NCBI GenBank assembly: GCA_035610365.1
Contig: CM069438.1
Span: forward strand, 53,998,837 to 54,062,836
Length of the DNA: 64,000 nucleotides
Reading direction: 5' to 3'
Source of the DNA: Aquatica leii
Taxonomy: Eukaryota > Arthropoda > Insecta > Coleoptera > Lampyridae
Shown: positions 12,460 to 25,592 of the stretch, in pieces
How positions within the stretch are numbered: the stretch's first letter is position 1
Layout of the letters: every line of letters begins with the position of its first letter
The notes under the pieces: generated by a model
What the model was told of the DNA's origin: nothing
Seen by the model: the letters and a program-made list of their open reading frames with translations, nothing else
Databases searched by the model: none
Translations under genes and position numbers: made by a program

Positions 12460-14855
12460 AAGAAGTTCCGTATTAGCAGGTTTTACTGTAATTTAAGTAT
12501 TTTAAAACCGCCCTCGTACGTTTTAAATCTGGTTTTCAAATTTAATCTAAAGCTTCAAATCAATTACGCATATTTTGTTTCGGTATATTCGCTTTAAGCC
12601 GAGGTCTTCATAATCAAAATCAGCACGCGCGCAAACTAAGTATAATGACAGGTGTCAAAACGCCGAAGGCGATTAGCAAGTTTCAAAAGCGATAAGGCTA
12701 TTACGTCCATTAAACTCTCTTTCTAAAACTCGAACCGAGTCTTCGTTCTTCTAAATATGACTAAAGGTAGAAGTTTCGTATAAACACATTTTAATTATCG
12801 TTCTTAGTTAGAAGGCACGAAAAAAGAAGTTGCGCGCATTCACAGAGTCGCTTTTAATTATTCATTTGGGAAAGCTATCCGCGTTAACAAAGCAAAACTT
12901 GGGGGCGTTAAGAGAAGGCTTTACAATCAATTTGTAACTCTATATAGCAAATGCGGGAAACTAAATGATCCTTTTGAAATTGTTTTGCTCGGGTGTATTA
13001 AACTTTTTTAAAAGTGAAAGAGGACCATTATCCATTAAACATGTACTAAAGTTAAATGAATTAAAACTTTGTTAACAACAATACTTAAAGTTTATTCTTA
13101 GTTAACGGCGTATGTTAAATTTCAAAGTTGAGAAGGAAACTAATTTTTTTTAATTGCAATTAATGACGATTAAAAAGCAGCCGGTTAGAAATATTTACGT
13201 GCATGCAACTCTCGGTGCTACTCGTAAAGAACGTTTTCCACGTACATAAAACCTAATTAAAACGGCGAAGTAAACGAAAGGGGTACTTATAAAATATTTA
13301 TTTAAAGTTTTCTTTTAATACAGAGAAAGAAGCTTTTCTTGGCGCAGTTTGTTCTCATTAAGACTCAGGTTGCAAGAGTTACGAAATATTGAAATCAAAA
13401 CTTTCTATCGAGATTAAAAATCTACTTTCGGAAAAACTTTCGCAAATAAGAACCAATAAATACGACAAACTTTTTGTCTACTAAAAGTTGTTCGGGAAAA
13501 AGTTTGAACTCGTTACTAAAGAATCTGTATTGCAATTTTGCTTGTATTTTTATTCTGTTTTGTTGCTGTTTATTAGTTTGACTAACGTTTTTTCAAATTT
13601 TTCTTTTAAACTTTTTTACTCTTAATGAGCCATTGCATTTTTGAGCAATTTTATCAACATCCTTTATAGTATATTAAAGGAATAGTTTCATATGGGTTCA
13701 TCTTAGCGCACGAGACCAACTTTAGAAGACGAGCCGCGAACCGGGGAGTTTTCTAATGGTCGAGTGGGTCAAAATGTGTTATGTAACGTGTACTTTATAA
13801 TATTTTTTTTATTTTGGAAATTACATAGCAAAATAAATTTTAATCAAATATTTACTTTTGTTTTATTGAGAAGGGCAAATTATTTTTTTAAGAATAAGTT
13901 GGCACCATTTCAAATTTGACATGTTGGATAGTTCGATTTTAATTGTCAAATATCAGTATTGCCAATCTAACAAAACCACAGTTCCGGTGCTAGAAAGTGT
14001 TAATTTAGACAACTCAAACGAGTTCTTTGATTACACATTTTTTATAAACTTAACTAATTTTTAATAAACTAAAGCACAATACAACTAACTCTAATAAAAT
14101 GTATAGCTAACAATTACAATTCCAATTAATTTTTATAAAAATATCACTGGAGAATTATAAACACTATCCGCGGATAAGATTCACTTTTATTTAGATCGTC
14201 AAATTCTTATTAATTCTTAAGACTGACTGAAACTTCTTTTTATTATCTTTTATATTCTCACCTCATCTGGGACTAGAATATTATTGCCCTTTCGGTAAAC
14301 GCTTTGAATAATCTCGATGCTTCAAAATGTTTCACTGCATCATCCTTAAGACTGTTCTGTCCCAGAACAGAAAACTGGACAAATGGGTCGCGGCGATAAC
14401 GGCAGCTCTCTCCATTTCGGCAATTTCTTTGCGAATAGAAGTAACAGTGAATAAATGTTTTCTAGTTCAATGCTCCATTTGGATAGTGACTGTAGACGAA
14501 CACTTGGATGCCTGTTTCTCGGAAGAGACGACCTCTCAACATATTTTGAACTATCCTGCAATCCAGTTGGTCTAAGCCGCAATCAAGCTGGACTACTGCC
14601 AATTTCGTAATTGTATGGAACTCCATTTCTCTGTTAAGCTGCCTTAAAGCTCGTCATAGATTTTCGTATAACGGTTTTGTCCGTGAGTACTTCTTGGTGG
14701 CCAGATTGAAAATAGAGCATCAGTCGTCACGTAGTTTTAAGACTTTGCCGACCACCGGTTACTCCGAACCTAGCGTCTTCAGAATCCCCGAACATGCTCA
14801 TAAACTTATCAAATTTCAATGTATCGATTTGGTTCTTAATTCTACTTGTTAGTAC
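12460..14855. other. Unassigned AT-rich sequence
   Basis: No coherent coding or repeat structure. The right part (from about 14300) may include the 3' end or LTR of the gypsy relic that follows on the minus strand, but I cannot place its edge. Confidence 0.4.
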
Positions 14856-14859
14856 ACTG

Positions 14860-15795
14860 GTTGAGACTTGACCTTGGGCAACGTTGTTATCGCCATCAAA
14901 CAATCGATATGAATAATTTTGGTTTGCCTCTGATTAGTTTTTGGATAGGGTATACGACATCATTAATACACTGCAGAACTTCATAAGAACCCTCCCCATT
15001 GTCTCTGCAGGTTCGGCCACAAACCCGTCTTGCTTGGAAATTCTATAACCACACCATGTCGTCCGGTTGAAACCCACCGTTTTGTGCCATGACGTTATAC
15101 CATACTTTGGTTAAGTAATTCCCATTGCTCTATTCATCTGTTCAACCATACCATCAGACTGAAAGTGGAGAGTTCTAGTCTTCTTAATTCCTAACAGTCG
15201 ACAAACTTGAAATAAAACAGACTCGCAGTTACGGTCTTTGTCGGAATGTAATTCTAAAGGAGCCGGGAAAAAAACTCTTCTACCAAAGAGACATTTTGGT
15301 AAAAGAGTTTAACTACCTCCTGATTTGGTATAGCGTAAGCCTCCGTCCATTCCTATTCTATTTCCTACATCAGATTCTGGAAAAGACTTTGCGATGTCAA
15401 TGGCAACTCTCTCTCTAAAGTGCTTCCCAGGTTATATTGTTTCATCGGTGCTTTGCGCTTTTTCACTGAACCATTTCCTGATGCGCAGGCCGTGTACTTA
15501 CGGCACCATTCTATAACGTCCTCTTTGCAGTTCACCAAATAGAATCATTCTCGTAATTTCCCTAATGTCTTCTTCAGGCCAAAGTGTCCTCCTGGTGAAA
15601 TATCGTGCAAATGCTGCACACTCAGCTATTCGGCACTATCAACTGCAGTCTGTTCTCAACACTCTCTAGAGATTGCTTAAGAAAACTGTCTTCCACTATC
15701 AAGAAGTACCACTGCGTCCAGTATGCTTTGAGGTTTCTGGGAAAAGCACTTATTTCTTCTAAACTAAACTAAAGTAATCTTTCCATGCAAGATTA
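14860..15795 (-). pseudogene. Ty3/gypsy integrase remnant
   Basis: Read leftwards on the minus strand, broken frames give, in order: the end of RNase H/linker (RLQLIVPNS), the zinc-binding segment with a GG-H start and a later CxxC-like part, the catalytic core with WTEAYAIPNQE and LHSDKDRN (second Asp), then QSDGMVEQMNRAMG containing the catalytic Glu, and a C-terminal EGSYEVLQCINDVVYPIQ that corresponds to the usual GPY/F module. There are many stops and frameshifts. The gag of the same orientation lies at 17.87-18.40 kb. Protease and reverse transcriptase are missing; a non-LTR relic sits in the gap. The lineage differs from the intact element at 25.6-34.6 kb (DGMVE versus NPTE around the Glu). 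Confidence 0.88.
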
Positions 15796-15799
15796 CTCC

Positions 15800-16759
15800 T
15801 TCCAAGCAATCAGAAATGATTAATATTGTTAGCAGGCTTCAAGTAACTTTTCGAAAATCCATTGCATCTTGTCGCGTAACGCAGAAAACTGCTGACTTTG
15901 CCAACGCCCTTGCTGGCGTCCAAACAGCCTTGCAATCGGTTACTGAAAAGCTTTCCACAACCGTTGTTGCTGCAGCTCCTGCCTAACTGTCCTATGCCCA
16001 AGCGGCAAGAACCAAAATTGTTGAAAAGATTAAAGTTCCTTCAGATAAACCAGTCGCTCCTGTTTGTACGTCGACTGTCGTTATTGTCCCCAAACCTGGC
16101 TCTACTTTAAAGACCGCCGACGAGACAAAAACGACTCTCATAAAGGTTTTAGATTCCCAAAAGTACGGCCTTAGACTAGACCGAGTAACCAAGATAGACA
16201 AAAAGTCAGTTAGACTCAAATCTTAAAAAACGGACTTTACAAAAACATCCTTGATAAAACCGTGCTTCTGGTTGAGCCCCAAGAGAAATCGTTACCACGC
16301 ATCTCCATCCTAGACGTTCCTTGAACAGGTGAAAGAAGCCATTATTTGGCAGAACTTCCACGGCGCCTCCGATGAAGTACTTCATCTTGCCAATGACACT
16401 TGAAAGTTTAGTTCCGCTTTGATCCTAAAGATTGCCATTACATCCTTGAGGTCCATTCTAAAATTCGACGATACCTTTTGGCATCGCGTCGTGTGCTCGT
16501 CTAGAATGCGAGCAGGGTCAATATCCGAATAACAGGCTGCTTTAATTGTCAGAAATACGGCTATTTTTTCTCCGTCTCTAAAAGCGACTTACAATGCGGT
16601 GATTGTGCTAAAAAGCACGGAACGAAGACATGTCCCAACTCGGATCGAGACCCTACATGCGCTAACTGCGTTCGCTTTAGCCATAAAAGAGACATCGTCA
16701 AACACAAGGCGCAGCTGAAAAGGCTCGAAGCCAAAACATCCAACACCGATTATGACTTA
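15800..16759 (+). pseudogene. Non-LTR retrotransposon ORF1 (gag-like) remnant
   Basis: Plus-strand frames give an N-terminal stretch rich in Ala/Val/Thr (ANALAGVQTALQSVTEKLS), a middle region, then at about 16520-16720 a run of zinc-knuckle-like cysteines: CFNCQKYGY, CGDCAKKHGTKTC and CANCVRFSHKR. This arrangement of two to three knuckles at the C terminus is typical of ORF1 in the Jockey/R1/I group. At least two frameshifts and several stops interrupt it. ORF2 of the same element follows directly. The left edge abuts the minus-strand gypsy integrase remnant, which suggests insertion into it. Confidence 0.8.
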
Positions 16760-17870
16760 ATTTTAAAGTTTGCGCAAGTGAATCTTCGTAATTTACAAGT
16801 TACGACTTTTAAGGCTATGCGTCTTTCCGACGAAAATGAGATTGACATCTTACTAACACAAAAGCTATACGTGTTTAGTTCTGGATCAGAGTGCAAGCTC
16901 GCTGGTGCGGCTGCACCCATTAATACAATATCCGCATCTTCTTCTATGCGGTACTACTAGGCTATTGTTTTTAATAGTTTGAAATCCGTCGGAGTAGTTA
17001 GCCATTTAACGTACAACTACACCGTAGTATCTATGATTACAGTTGGAAGCACCTCCTTAACAATCGTCCGCGTTTATTGGTTGTTGAGTGAGGATGTACG
17101 CATTCCTCTACAACAACTTGATAAAATTCTTGATGAACTAAGAAACGAATTTGAAATCGCGGTTTTAGCACTCCCCGGTGACCGACGAGCGTGGACAATG
17201 CGTGGAGAACCTCGTGGATGGACGTGACCTTTGTTTTGTCAACGAACCTCACCAACCTTTTACCTTCTCTATCCACTTAGGCTCTGTTGGCAGAAAAATT
17301 CGAAACTGGCGTGTTGTTCCAGAAGTTATTGACAACTACCACCGACTGATACGGTTTTGAGTTAACCGCCGAAGCCCTCCATCTAGAACCTATCTTTAAG
17401 AAACGCAAGTTCTATTCCTGCTTATCTTCTACGTAGTGCTTTGTGCCACGTCCTAAATCTGTAGACGCCATCATTGAAAAGTTGACCAGGGTGAACCTCG
17501 ATATTGCCAACGTAGCTTTTGCATAGTAATTCCCGACAGGACTATTTGGTCACCAGCGACGATTTGACCGCGGTGGCTAGCAAAGTTCCTAAGAACAAAG
17601 CTCCTGATTTTGACACTATTCATTGTAATGTTTTGCGAACAGTTGTTACAGATTCTCTCTCATTTACGATCGTTGACCTATTCCATTCTTGCATAAAATG
17701 TGGTTATTTTCCTACTTGCTAGAAATTTGGTAAACTAATCACCATTCTCACCCCCGAAAAGAAGGATCTCGCCAACCCAAACTCGTATAGTTCAATTATA
17801 TTGTTATCAGAATTGCCTCTTATAAGACCGCGCTTCACCGGTACAAACTAGCAAAGTATAGCTCCTGACA
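16760..17870 (+). pseudogene. Non-LTR retrotransposon ORF2 (endonuclease + RT) remnant
   Basis: It begins with LKFAQVNLRNLQVTT, the start of an apurinic-type endonuclease domain (usual form: ILQ-NLNRSR). It continues through FVNEPHQPFTFSIH and RKIRNWRVVPE, which match the end of that domain (TF...G...ID-T...W-V...SDH). Then comes the reverse transcriptase N-terminal part: VPKNKAPDFDTIHCNVL, FHSCIKCGYFPTC, ITILTPEKKDLANPNSY. It stops before the palm motifs, so the catalytic Asp residues are gone. Stops and frameshifts are frequent. The family is R1/Jockey-like; I cannot name the clade. Confidence 0.85.
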
Positions 17871-18395
17871 AAAAGTTCTTGAAAAAAGCTTGACAACATC
17901 ACGGTGTCCGCAATTTTTAGACCCGACTTAGAAGCAAAATCCAACACGTTCCTAAACATAGTGACAAGCTGGGCTGGCAGCAAAAAACTTTTTATGTAGG
18001 CTTTGTATACCTGTTAGAGAAGAGCATCTCGATATTTTCTTTCTAAACGTAAAATTAAGACTTCGTAATTTCCTTAAAGGTGACCAAAAACAGTCTGAGA
18101 GTTCTTCTCCACTATTAAAGACGGCGCTTTCTGCTTGTTATTCCAACCATTAACTATAGCTACGGCTTCAAATTGTTCGTGGTAGGTTGACCATGAAATT
18201 TTCCTTTATCCTCTGTTCGAACTTCTTCTATTTTGTCTTCTACAGCATCTCTTAAATTTAAAATACCTGTTTGCATTTTTTGTGCTTTGCTTTCATTTGT
18301 TTTTGAACAATTTTAATCGTGTCCTCTACACTAGTCTGTATTTGTTCTTTGGTAATTTTTCTTTGAGTTTGAATACTAGTACGCATTTCTTCCAT
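17871..18395 (-). pseudogene. Ty3/gypsy gag remnant with coiled-coil start
   Basis: The minus-strand start MEEMRTSIQTQRK leads into a Glu/Gln/Lys-rich helix (KEQIQTSVEDTIKIVQKQ), then a broken stretch, then STYHEQFEAVAIVNGWNN and LERKYRDALLQ-like QVYKAYIKS. The second part matches the retrotransposon gag domain (usual form: W-Y..QFE..A..NGW ... L..RFG). A N-terminal coiled coil before this domain is common in arthropod-type gypsy gags. The pol end of the same element is at 14.86-15.80 kb. The helix region aligns gap-free with satellite 2. Confidence 0.8.
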
Positions 18396-20395
18396 TTTCT
18401 AAAAAAATTTGTCAAATTTCTTCTAGTTTTTATTTATTAATTCGTAAAACTCAAATAGTTTTGCGTCTATGTTAACTACCTTTACTCTGGTACTATAGCA
18501 CAAACGCAAAAAAAAGAGTAGCGACGTAAAATCCTCCGCCTTTAATGCTACGACCGTGTCAAATATTCCAGTGACAATTATACTACAAGGATATCCAAGT
18601 ATTGTTCTAACAGGCAAACCTTATTTAGATTGCTCTATTTCAAGCTCTAAACGCGTTAACCAAAGAAGACTCTCAGATTTTCTTGAGTTAACCAAGGCGT
18701 CTCCAAACCAAAGGCTCTACCAGTACATTCGGAATGGCGCCTATTATTTTTCCTGTTTATATAGTCTAGTAACCCATCTCTGGCATTAAACTCTGGTGAT
18801 GTACTGAATAAATATCAACATCATCCAAAGAAAGTACTCCGCTCTATGTGCGAGATGCTAACAAAATATTGAAAGAGTTATAAAAGCAATGCAGATACGT
18901 GTTAAAGTTGCACCCGTACTTATAATCCAATACAAAAAAAAAACTTTACTAAAATTATGTCACTTCAATTACAATCTTAGTACATTGTTATAAAATTGAT
19001 TACACTATCCACGTACCAAGAAAACTTGTGTGGCCTAGCGTATTTTACGCCATACCACGGCTTTCGTATTTGTGTTGATAAAAAAATTGAATAAACGCCA
19101 ATTTCTTTACAAGTCAATTACAACGGATCGATAATTTATAAGTTAGGGGTAACATAAAGTTCAGTAGCTTAAAGTAATGTTAGCCCGGACTCGAACATCG
19201 AAGTAGCAGTCGATTCATCTCATCGTAGCAAAAATTACCAAGAAACGATTGCCTTTAAAAATATTTACCGTAAATGCCCGTTGAGCAAACTCGAAAAAAC
19301 ACTTCATGTAATACGAACAAAAGAATAATTAAAAATAAAACAAAACCACTTAGTGCAACATGCAATTTAATTAAGAAAGAAAAGCACTAGACAAAACAAC
19401 TTTCTTTTTGTAAAACGTCGTAAACGAAAATATTTAAATTCGAACAAACGTCGAAATAAAACGTAATAATTGGCGGAAGTCGAGGAGGTTTTAATAATTT
19501 TTCGAGCGTTTCAAATTATGGATTTTAAAAGTAAACTTTTAAACGATGTGAAGAAAGAAAAAAGTTTTCTTTTTCGGTTTTCAAGTTTCGGGATTTTAGT
19601 ATTTTCATAATTCAAACGACGAGTATTTTTGATGCTAGTTCTATAAGCGACAAAAAAGATTTTTTTTTGTTACAAATTGCAAATGAAAAACGTGACTTTC
19701 AAAATATTTTCCGAATTAAATATGTATGCGTTTCCAATCTTATCCAAACACTATGCGACATACATGATAACTATATATATAATTTTATACTTTTTAGAGA
19801 AATTATCTTTAATTAAGCTTCAATTTTGGTGATCACAATAAAACAGTTCAATTTTAGGTAAAATTCGGTGCGGATGGAAACAAGTATTTGCAGATCTCAA
19901 TTTCTATTTTCAAAGTTGAGATAAACTTAGTTACAAATTTAACGTTTGATGGAAAACAATAAATCAAAACAGAAACACCAGAAGCTTAGTTTACATTGGA
20001 GAGCATTGATGAACAACTTAAAGAGCTTAAACACTCTATGATTAATTACGGCTCTTTGTGTTACAACAACAAATACGTTGCACTAAGAAACAAAATAATA
20101 ATAATAAAGCATTAATAAACACTTCAAGTAAATTAATTACTGCAGAATCTCTGGTTAAAGTAGATGTTAGACCAACAACTAAATAATTTAATTTGAATTG
20201 CTACTAATGATTAAGTAAAACAGATTAAAAAAAAACAGCTCATCAAAGTAGCCCAGTGCTGATGAGTCCCAAAAAGACAAAACACCTGTCTGCTCGTCTC
20301 TGGTAGTAATGTCCGTAAATACATAAGCCAAAATTTGATCCGGACCTTGTAGTGTTTGTAGGTCTCTTAGCTCATTAAGAAACATTTGTAACGCA
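18396..20395. other. Unassigned sequence between gag remnant and satellite 2
   Basis: Short open frames on both strands at 18420-18790 overlap one another and match nothing I know. The rest is AT-rich. The 5' LTR of the dead gypsy element may lie here, but no repeat partner is visible. Confidence 0.4.
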
Positions 20396-20399
20396 TTTT

Positions 20400-23300
20400 A
20401 AAACAAATTACTTACTGATTATAGTATTTCCTTAATTTGATTCCCAATTCTAACCTGTAAGTTTTTAACTTCTAGAATGTTGTTCTAATTTCTTCAATAT
20501 TTTTTTGGATTTTTCAAAAATTTTCTTTCATTGTGCGAGAATTTTCTTCTAATTTTCTATAATATTTGTTCATTTTTTTTAAATAAAAATCTAAAGCCTA
20601 TTGCATAAAGAACTTTAAACAAATAATCAAAATCTTTCTTTATGTATTCTTCTTGCGTTGGTCCTTGAATAGTTCTAGTTTAATTCCTAATTCTAACCTG
20701 TACTTGTTCTTCGATAGTTTTCATTCGATTTTCAATTGTGATTGGAGTTTTTTTAACTTCTAAACGTTTTTGTTTTCTGTTTTTTTTTTCATTTTTTAAA
20801 AAATTTTCTTTCATTTACAAGAATTTTCTTCTATTTTTCTAGAATTTTTGTCTATTAAAAAAAGTCTAAAGCGCATTATTTCAAAAACTTCCAACATATA
20901 AGAATCAGCATCTTCAGAGTTCTAAACTCATTCTCAATTCTAGCCTGTACTTGTTCTTCAATAGTTTTTATTTGATTTTCAATTATTAGTATTTTTTCAG
21001 CGTCTAAAATGTTCTTCTATTTTCTGCAAATGTTTGTACAATTTTTCGCCCACATCTCAGGAATTTTCTTCCATTTTTCCAAAATTTTCTTGTTTTCCTA
21101 AACTTTTCTTTTATTTTTTATAGAATCGTCGCTTTTAAAATAATAAAAAATGAAACCTACTACTACAATAACTTTAAACAAATAAGAATTAGCAACTTTC
21201 CTTATTTATTCTTCTTGCGTTTAAACTTGAACAGTTTTAATTTGATTCCCAATTCTACTTGTACTTGTTCTTCGATAGTTTTCATTTGATTTTCAATTAT
21301 TGGTATTTTTTCCGCGTCTAGAATGTTCTTCTATTTTTTGCAAATTTTTGTACAACTTGTCGCCCATTTCTTAGGAACTTTCTTCCATTTTTCAAGAATT
21401 TTCTTGTTTTCCTACAGTTTTCTTCCATTTTTAATAGAAACGTCGCTTTTAAAATAATAAAAGAATAAAACATATTACTACAATAATTTTAAATAAATAG
21501 GAATTGGCAACTTTCCTTATTTATTCTTCTTGCGTTTGTTCTTGAACAGTTTTAATTTGATTCCCAATTCTAACTTGTACTTGTTCTTCTATAGTTTTGA
21601 TTTTCAATTATTATTATTTTTTCCGCGTCCAGAATGTTCTTCTATTTTTTGCAAACTTTTGTACAATTTTTCGCCCATTTCTCAGAAATTGTCTTACATT
21701 TTTCAAGAATTTTCTTGTTTTCCTAAAGTTTTCTTCCATTTTTAATAGAAACGTCGCTTTTAAAATAATAAAATAATAAAACCTATTACTACAATAACTT
21801 TAAACAAAGAAGCATTAGAAATTTTCCTTATTTATTCTTCTTGCGTTTGTTCTTGAACAGTTTTAATTTGATTCCCAATTCGAACTTGTACTTGTTCTTC
21901 GATAGTTTTCATTTGATTTTCAATTATTGGTATTTTTTCCGCGTCTAGAATGTTCTTCTATTTTTTGCAAATTTTTGTACAATTTGTCTCCCATTTCTCA
22001 GAAATTGTGTTCCATTTTTCGAGAATTTTGTTGTTTTCCTAAACTTTTCTTATATTTTTTATAGAATCTTCGCTTTTAAAACAATAAAAGAATAAAACCT
22101 GTTACTACAATAATTTTAAACAAATAAGAATTAGCAACTTTCCATATTTATACTTCTTGCGGTTGTTCTTGAAGAGTTTTGATTTGATTCCCAATTCTAA
22201 CTTGTACTTGTTCTTCGATAGTTTTCATTTGATTTTCAATTATTGGTATTTTTTCCGCGTCTAGAATGTTCTATTTTTTGCAAATTTTTGTACAACTTGT
22301 CGCCCATTTCTCAGGAACTTTCTTCCATTTTTCAAGAATTTTCTTGTTTTCCTACAGTTTTCTTCCATTTTTAATAGAAACCTCGCTTTTAAAATAATGA
22401 AAGAATAAAACCTATTACTACAATAACGTTAAACAAATAAGAATTAGCAACTTTCCTTATTTATTCTTCTTGTGTTTGTTGAACAGTTTTAATTTGATTC
22501 CCAATTCTAACTTGTACTTGTTCTTCGATACTTTTCATTTGATTTTCAATTATTGCTATTTTTCCGCGTCTAGAATGTTCTTCTATTTTTTGCAAATTTT
22601 TGTACAACTTATCGCCCATTTCTCAGGAACTTTCTTCTATTTTTCGAGAATTTTCTTGTTTTCCTAAACTTTTCTTCTATTTCTTATAGAATCGTCGCTG
22701 TTAAAATAATAAAAGAATAAAACCTATTAGTAAAATAACTTTAAATAAATAGGAATTGGCAACTTTCCTTATTTATTCTTCTTGCGTTTGTTCTTGAACA
22801 GTTTTAATTTGATTCCCAATTCTAACTTGTACTTGTTCTTGGATAGTTTTCATTTGATTTTCAATTATTGGTATTTTTTCCGCGTCTAGAATAATCTTCT
22901 ATTTTTTTGCAAATTTTTGTACAATTTGTCGCCCATTTCTCAGGAACTTTCTTCCATTTTTCGAGAATTTTCTTGTTTTCCTAAACTTTTCTTCTATTTT
23001 TTTTATAGAATCTTCGTTTTAAAATAATAAAAGAATAAAACCTGTTACTACAATAACTTTAAACAAATAAGAATTAGCAACTTTCCTTATTTATTCTTCT
23101 TGCGTTTGTTCTTGAACAGTTTTAATTTGATTCCCAATTCTAACTTGTACTTGTTCTTCGATAGTTTTCATTTGATTTTCAATTATTGGTATTTTTTCCG
23201 CGTTTAGAATGTTCTTCTATTTTTTGCAAATTTTTGTACAACTTGTCGCCCACTTCTCAGGACTTTCTTCCATTTTTCGGGAATTTTCTTGTTTTCCTAA

Positions 23301-24480
23301 ACTTTTCTTCTATTTTTTATAGAAGCTTCGCTTTTAAAATAATAAAAGAATAAAACATGTTACTACAATAACTTTAAACAAGCAAGAATTAGCAACTTTC
23401 CTTATTTATTCTTCTAGCGTTTGTTCTTGAAGAGTTTTAATTTGATTCCCAATTCTAACTTGTACTTGTTCTTCGATAGTTTTCATTTGATTTTCAATTA
23501 TTGGTATTTTTTCCGCGTCTAGAATGTTCTTCTATTTTTTGCAAATTTTTGTACAATTTTTCACTCATTTCTCAGGAATTTTCTTCCATTTTTCGAGAAT
23601 TTTCTTGTTTTCCTAAACTTTTCTTCTATTTTTTATAGAATCGTCGCTTTTAAAATAATAAAAGAATAAAACCTATTACTACAATAACTTTAAACAAATA
23701 GGAATTAACAACTTCCCTTATTTGTTCTTCTTGCGTTTGTTCTTGAACAGTTTTAATTTGATTCCCAATTCTAACTTGTACTTGTTCTTCGATAATTTTC
23801 ATTTGATTTTCAATTATTGATATTCTTTCCGCGTCTAGAGTTTTCTTCCATTTTTCGAGAATTTTCTTGTTTTCCTAAACTTTTCTTCTATTTTTTATAG
23901 AATCGTCGCTTTTAAAATAATAAAAGAATAAAACCTATTACTACAATAACTTTAAACAAATAAGAATTAGCAACTTTCCTTATTTATTCTTCTTGCGTTT
24001 GTTCTTGAACAGTTTTAATTTGATTCCCAATTCTAACTTGTACTTGTTCTTCGATAGTTTTCATTTAATTTTCAATTGTTGGTATTTTTTCCGCCTCTAG
24101 AATGTTCTTCTATTTTTTGCAATTTTTTTACAACTTGTCGTTCATTTCTTATGACTTCTTCCATTTTTCAAGAATTTTCTTGTTTTTCTAAACTTTGCTT
24201 CTATTTTTTATAGAATCGTCGCTTTTAAAATAATAAAATAATAAAACCTATTAGTAAAATAACTTTAAACAAATAAGAATTAACAACTTCCCTTATTTGT
24301 TCTTCTTGCGTTTGTTCTTGAACAGTTTTAATTTGATTCCCAATTCTAACTACTTGTTCTTCGATAGTTTACATTTAATTTTCAATTATAAATGGTGTTT
24401 TTTTTAATATCTACAACGTTCTTCTATTTACTGCAAATGTTTCTTTTTCTTCAATTTTTTTAATTTTCAATTTTAAATCG
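20400..24480 (-). repeat. Satellite 2 array, ~314-bp monomer derived from gag
   Basis: About 12 tandem copies. The TTATTCTTCT box recurs at 21206, 21521, 21832, 22148, 22461, 22773, 23091, 23406, 23722 (TTGTTCTTCT), 23984 and 24297, so the period is 311-318 bp with one copy shortened to 262. The first copies (20400-21000) and the last are more diverged. On the minus strand each unit encodes ENQMKTIEEQVQVRIGNQIK followed by TVQEQTQEE and a stop. This aligns without gaps to the coiled-coil start of the gag remnant at 18.28-18.40 kb. The frame is too short and too uniform in decay to be a functional gene. Confidence 0.93.
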
Positions 24481-24560
24481 TGTTTGTTTTTATCTTGTTC
24501 TGCTTCCTTAGAACCACCACTTTCTCCCAGTTCTCCCTTTAAATGCGCAACTTTCAATTT
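24481..24560 (-). pseudogene. Possible gag N-terminus next to satellite 2
   Basis: At the right edge of the array, upstream in the minus-strand reading direction, the frame reads KVAHLKGELGESGGSKEAEQ and runs into the last satellite unit. The spacing of L-K-x-E-L-x-x-x-G resembles a SAP helix, which some gypsy gags carry at the N terminus. It is degenerate, and this is a weak call. Confidence 0.3.
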
Positions 24561-25588
24561 ACAGTATTATCGTCGCCATTATTTGTTTAGTAAGTAAGAC
24601 ACCGACATATAAATACCACACAGTTACAATTTGAAAATAAATCAATTTATGTTCAGTAGTAATAAAAAAACTTTTTATAACGTTTATTCAAGACATATTT
24701 AGAGCTACATCCTTGTTTATAATCATTCATTTTTAGCTTCAAGTTTAGAACAATTTTTCAAAATTACGAATATTAATCTTAGTACTTCATTGAGTTTATA
24801 TAACATTTTACGTATTTGCATTAACAAAAACTATTAGATATTTAAAAATTTTAAAAAATCACGGTAATTATGAACTATCAAACGAAATAAAGTTTTAAAA
24901 CACAATGAATCTTTTAAGGATTTTACACTTTACTTACTTTTAAATTCGTTTAAATATTTTTAGCGTCTAATTTATATAAGATCAAAGACTGTGATGCGAG
25001 TGTTTTAAAATTTAGCACAAGAAAAAGTGCGTCTTTGAATACAGGATTTTTTTTCTGTGTTTTAATTTTGAGCAAAGCACCTTACATATGTATTTTTTTT
25101 AAATAAAATGTTAATAGAATATGCATGAGTAGTCAAATTCAAAACAATTTTTTGATATTACAATAATTTTGTAGCTCTTGCTTTCATTTCAGTTTTTGGT
25201 GCATTTAATACTTTCTTTTGACGCATGCTATGGAACGTAACGAATTAGATGCCAGGTGCACAACAAGCGATCAATCTTAAACTAAAATAACTTTTATTTT
25301 GCAAACAAGATTTTTCTATCGTTTACTTTAAATTTGAAAAACATTTATCTTTAATCACGCTTGAATTTTATACCAAAAGCAAATGTAATGAGAGAAAGGA
25401 CGCTATTATTTTAAGTAACAATAATAGTAGTTTACGTAACAAGAGTCGAAAGTAAGAAATAGCATAACGAACGTTAATGCGACGCGAGGCCGCACGGCCG
25501 AGCGTTGCATGTGAGTGAGTTATGCTATGATTCTTTCGACGAGAGTAATGTACATTATTTTTTGTGTTGCCTTTCATAAAATTACAAT
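24561..25588. other. Unassigned AT-rich sequence
   Basis: No period, no domain, no terminal repeats. It ends at the target duplication of the intact retrotransposon. Confidence 0.4.
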
Positions 25589-25592
25589 CTTT
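25589..25592. repeat. Target site duplication (left), CTTT
   Basis: CTTT directly precedes the TG end of the left LTR and recurs directly after the CA end of the right LTR at 34551-34554. A 4-bp duplication is within the range made by Ty3/gypsy integrases. Confidence 0.85.

Noticed and set aside
13690-13770. GC-richer stretch as a tRNA gene
   Set aside because: No cloverleaf with A and B boxes could be formed.
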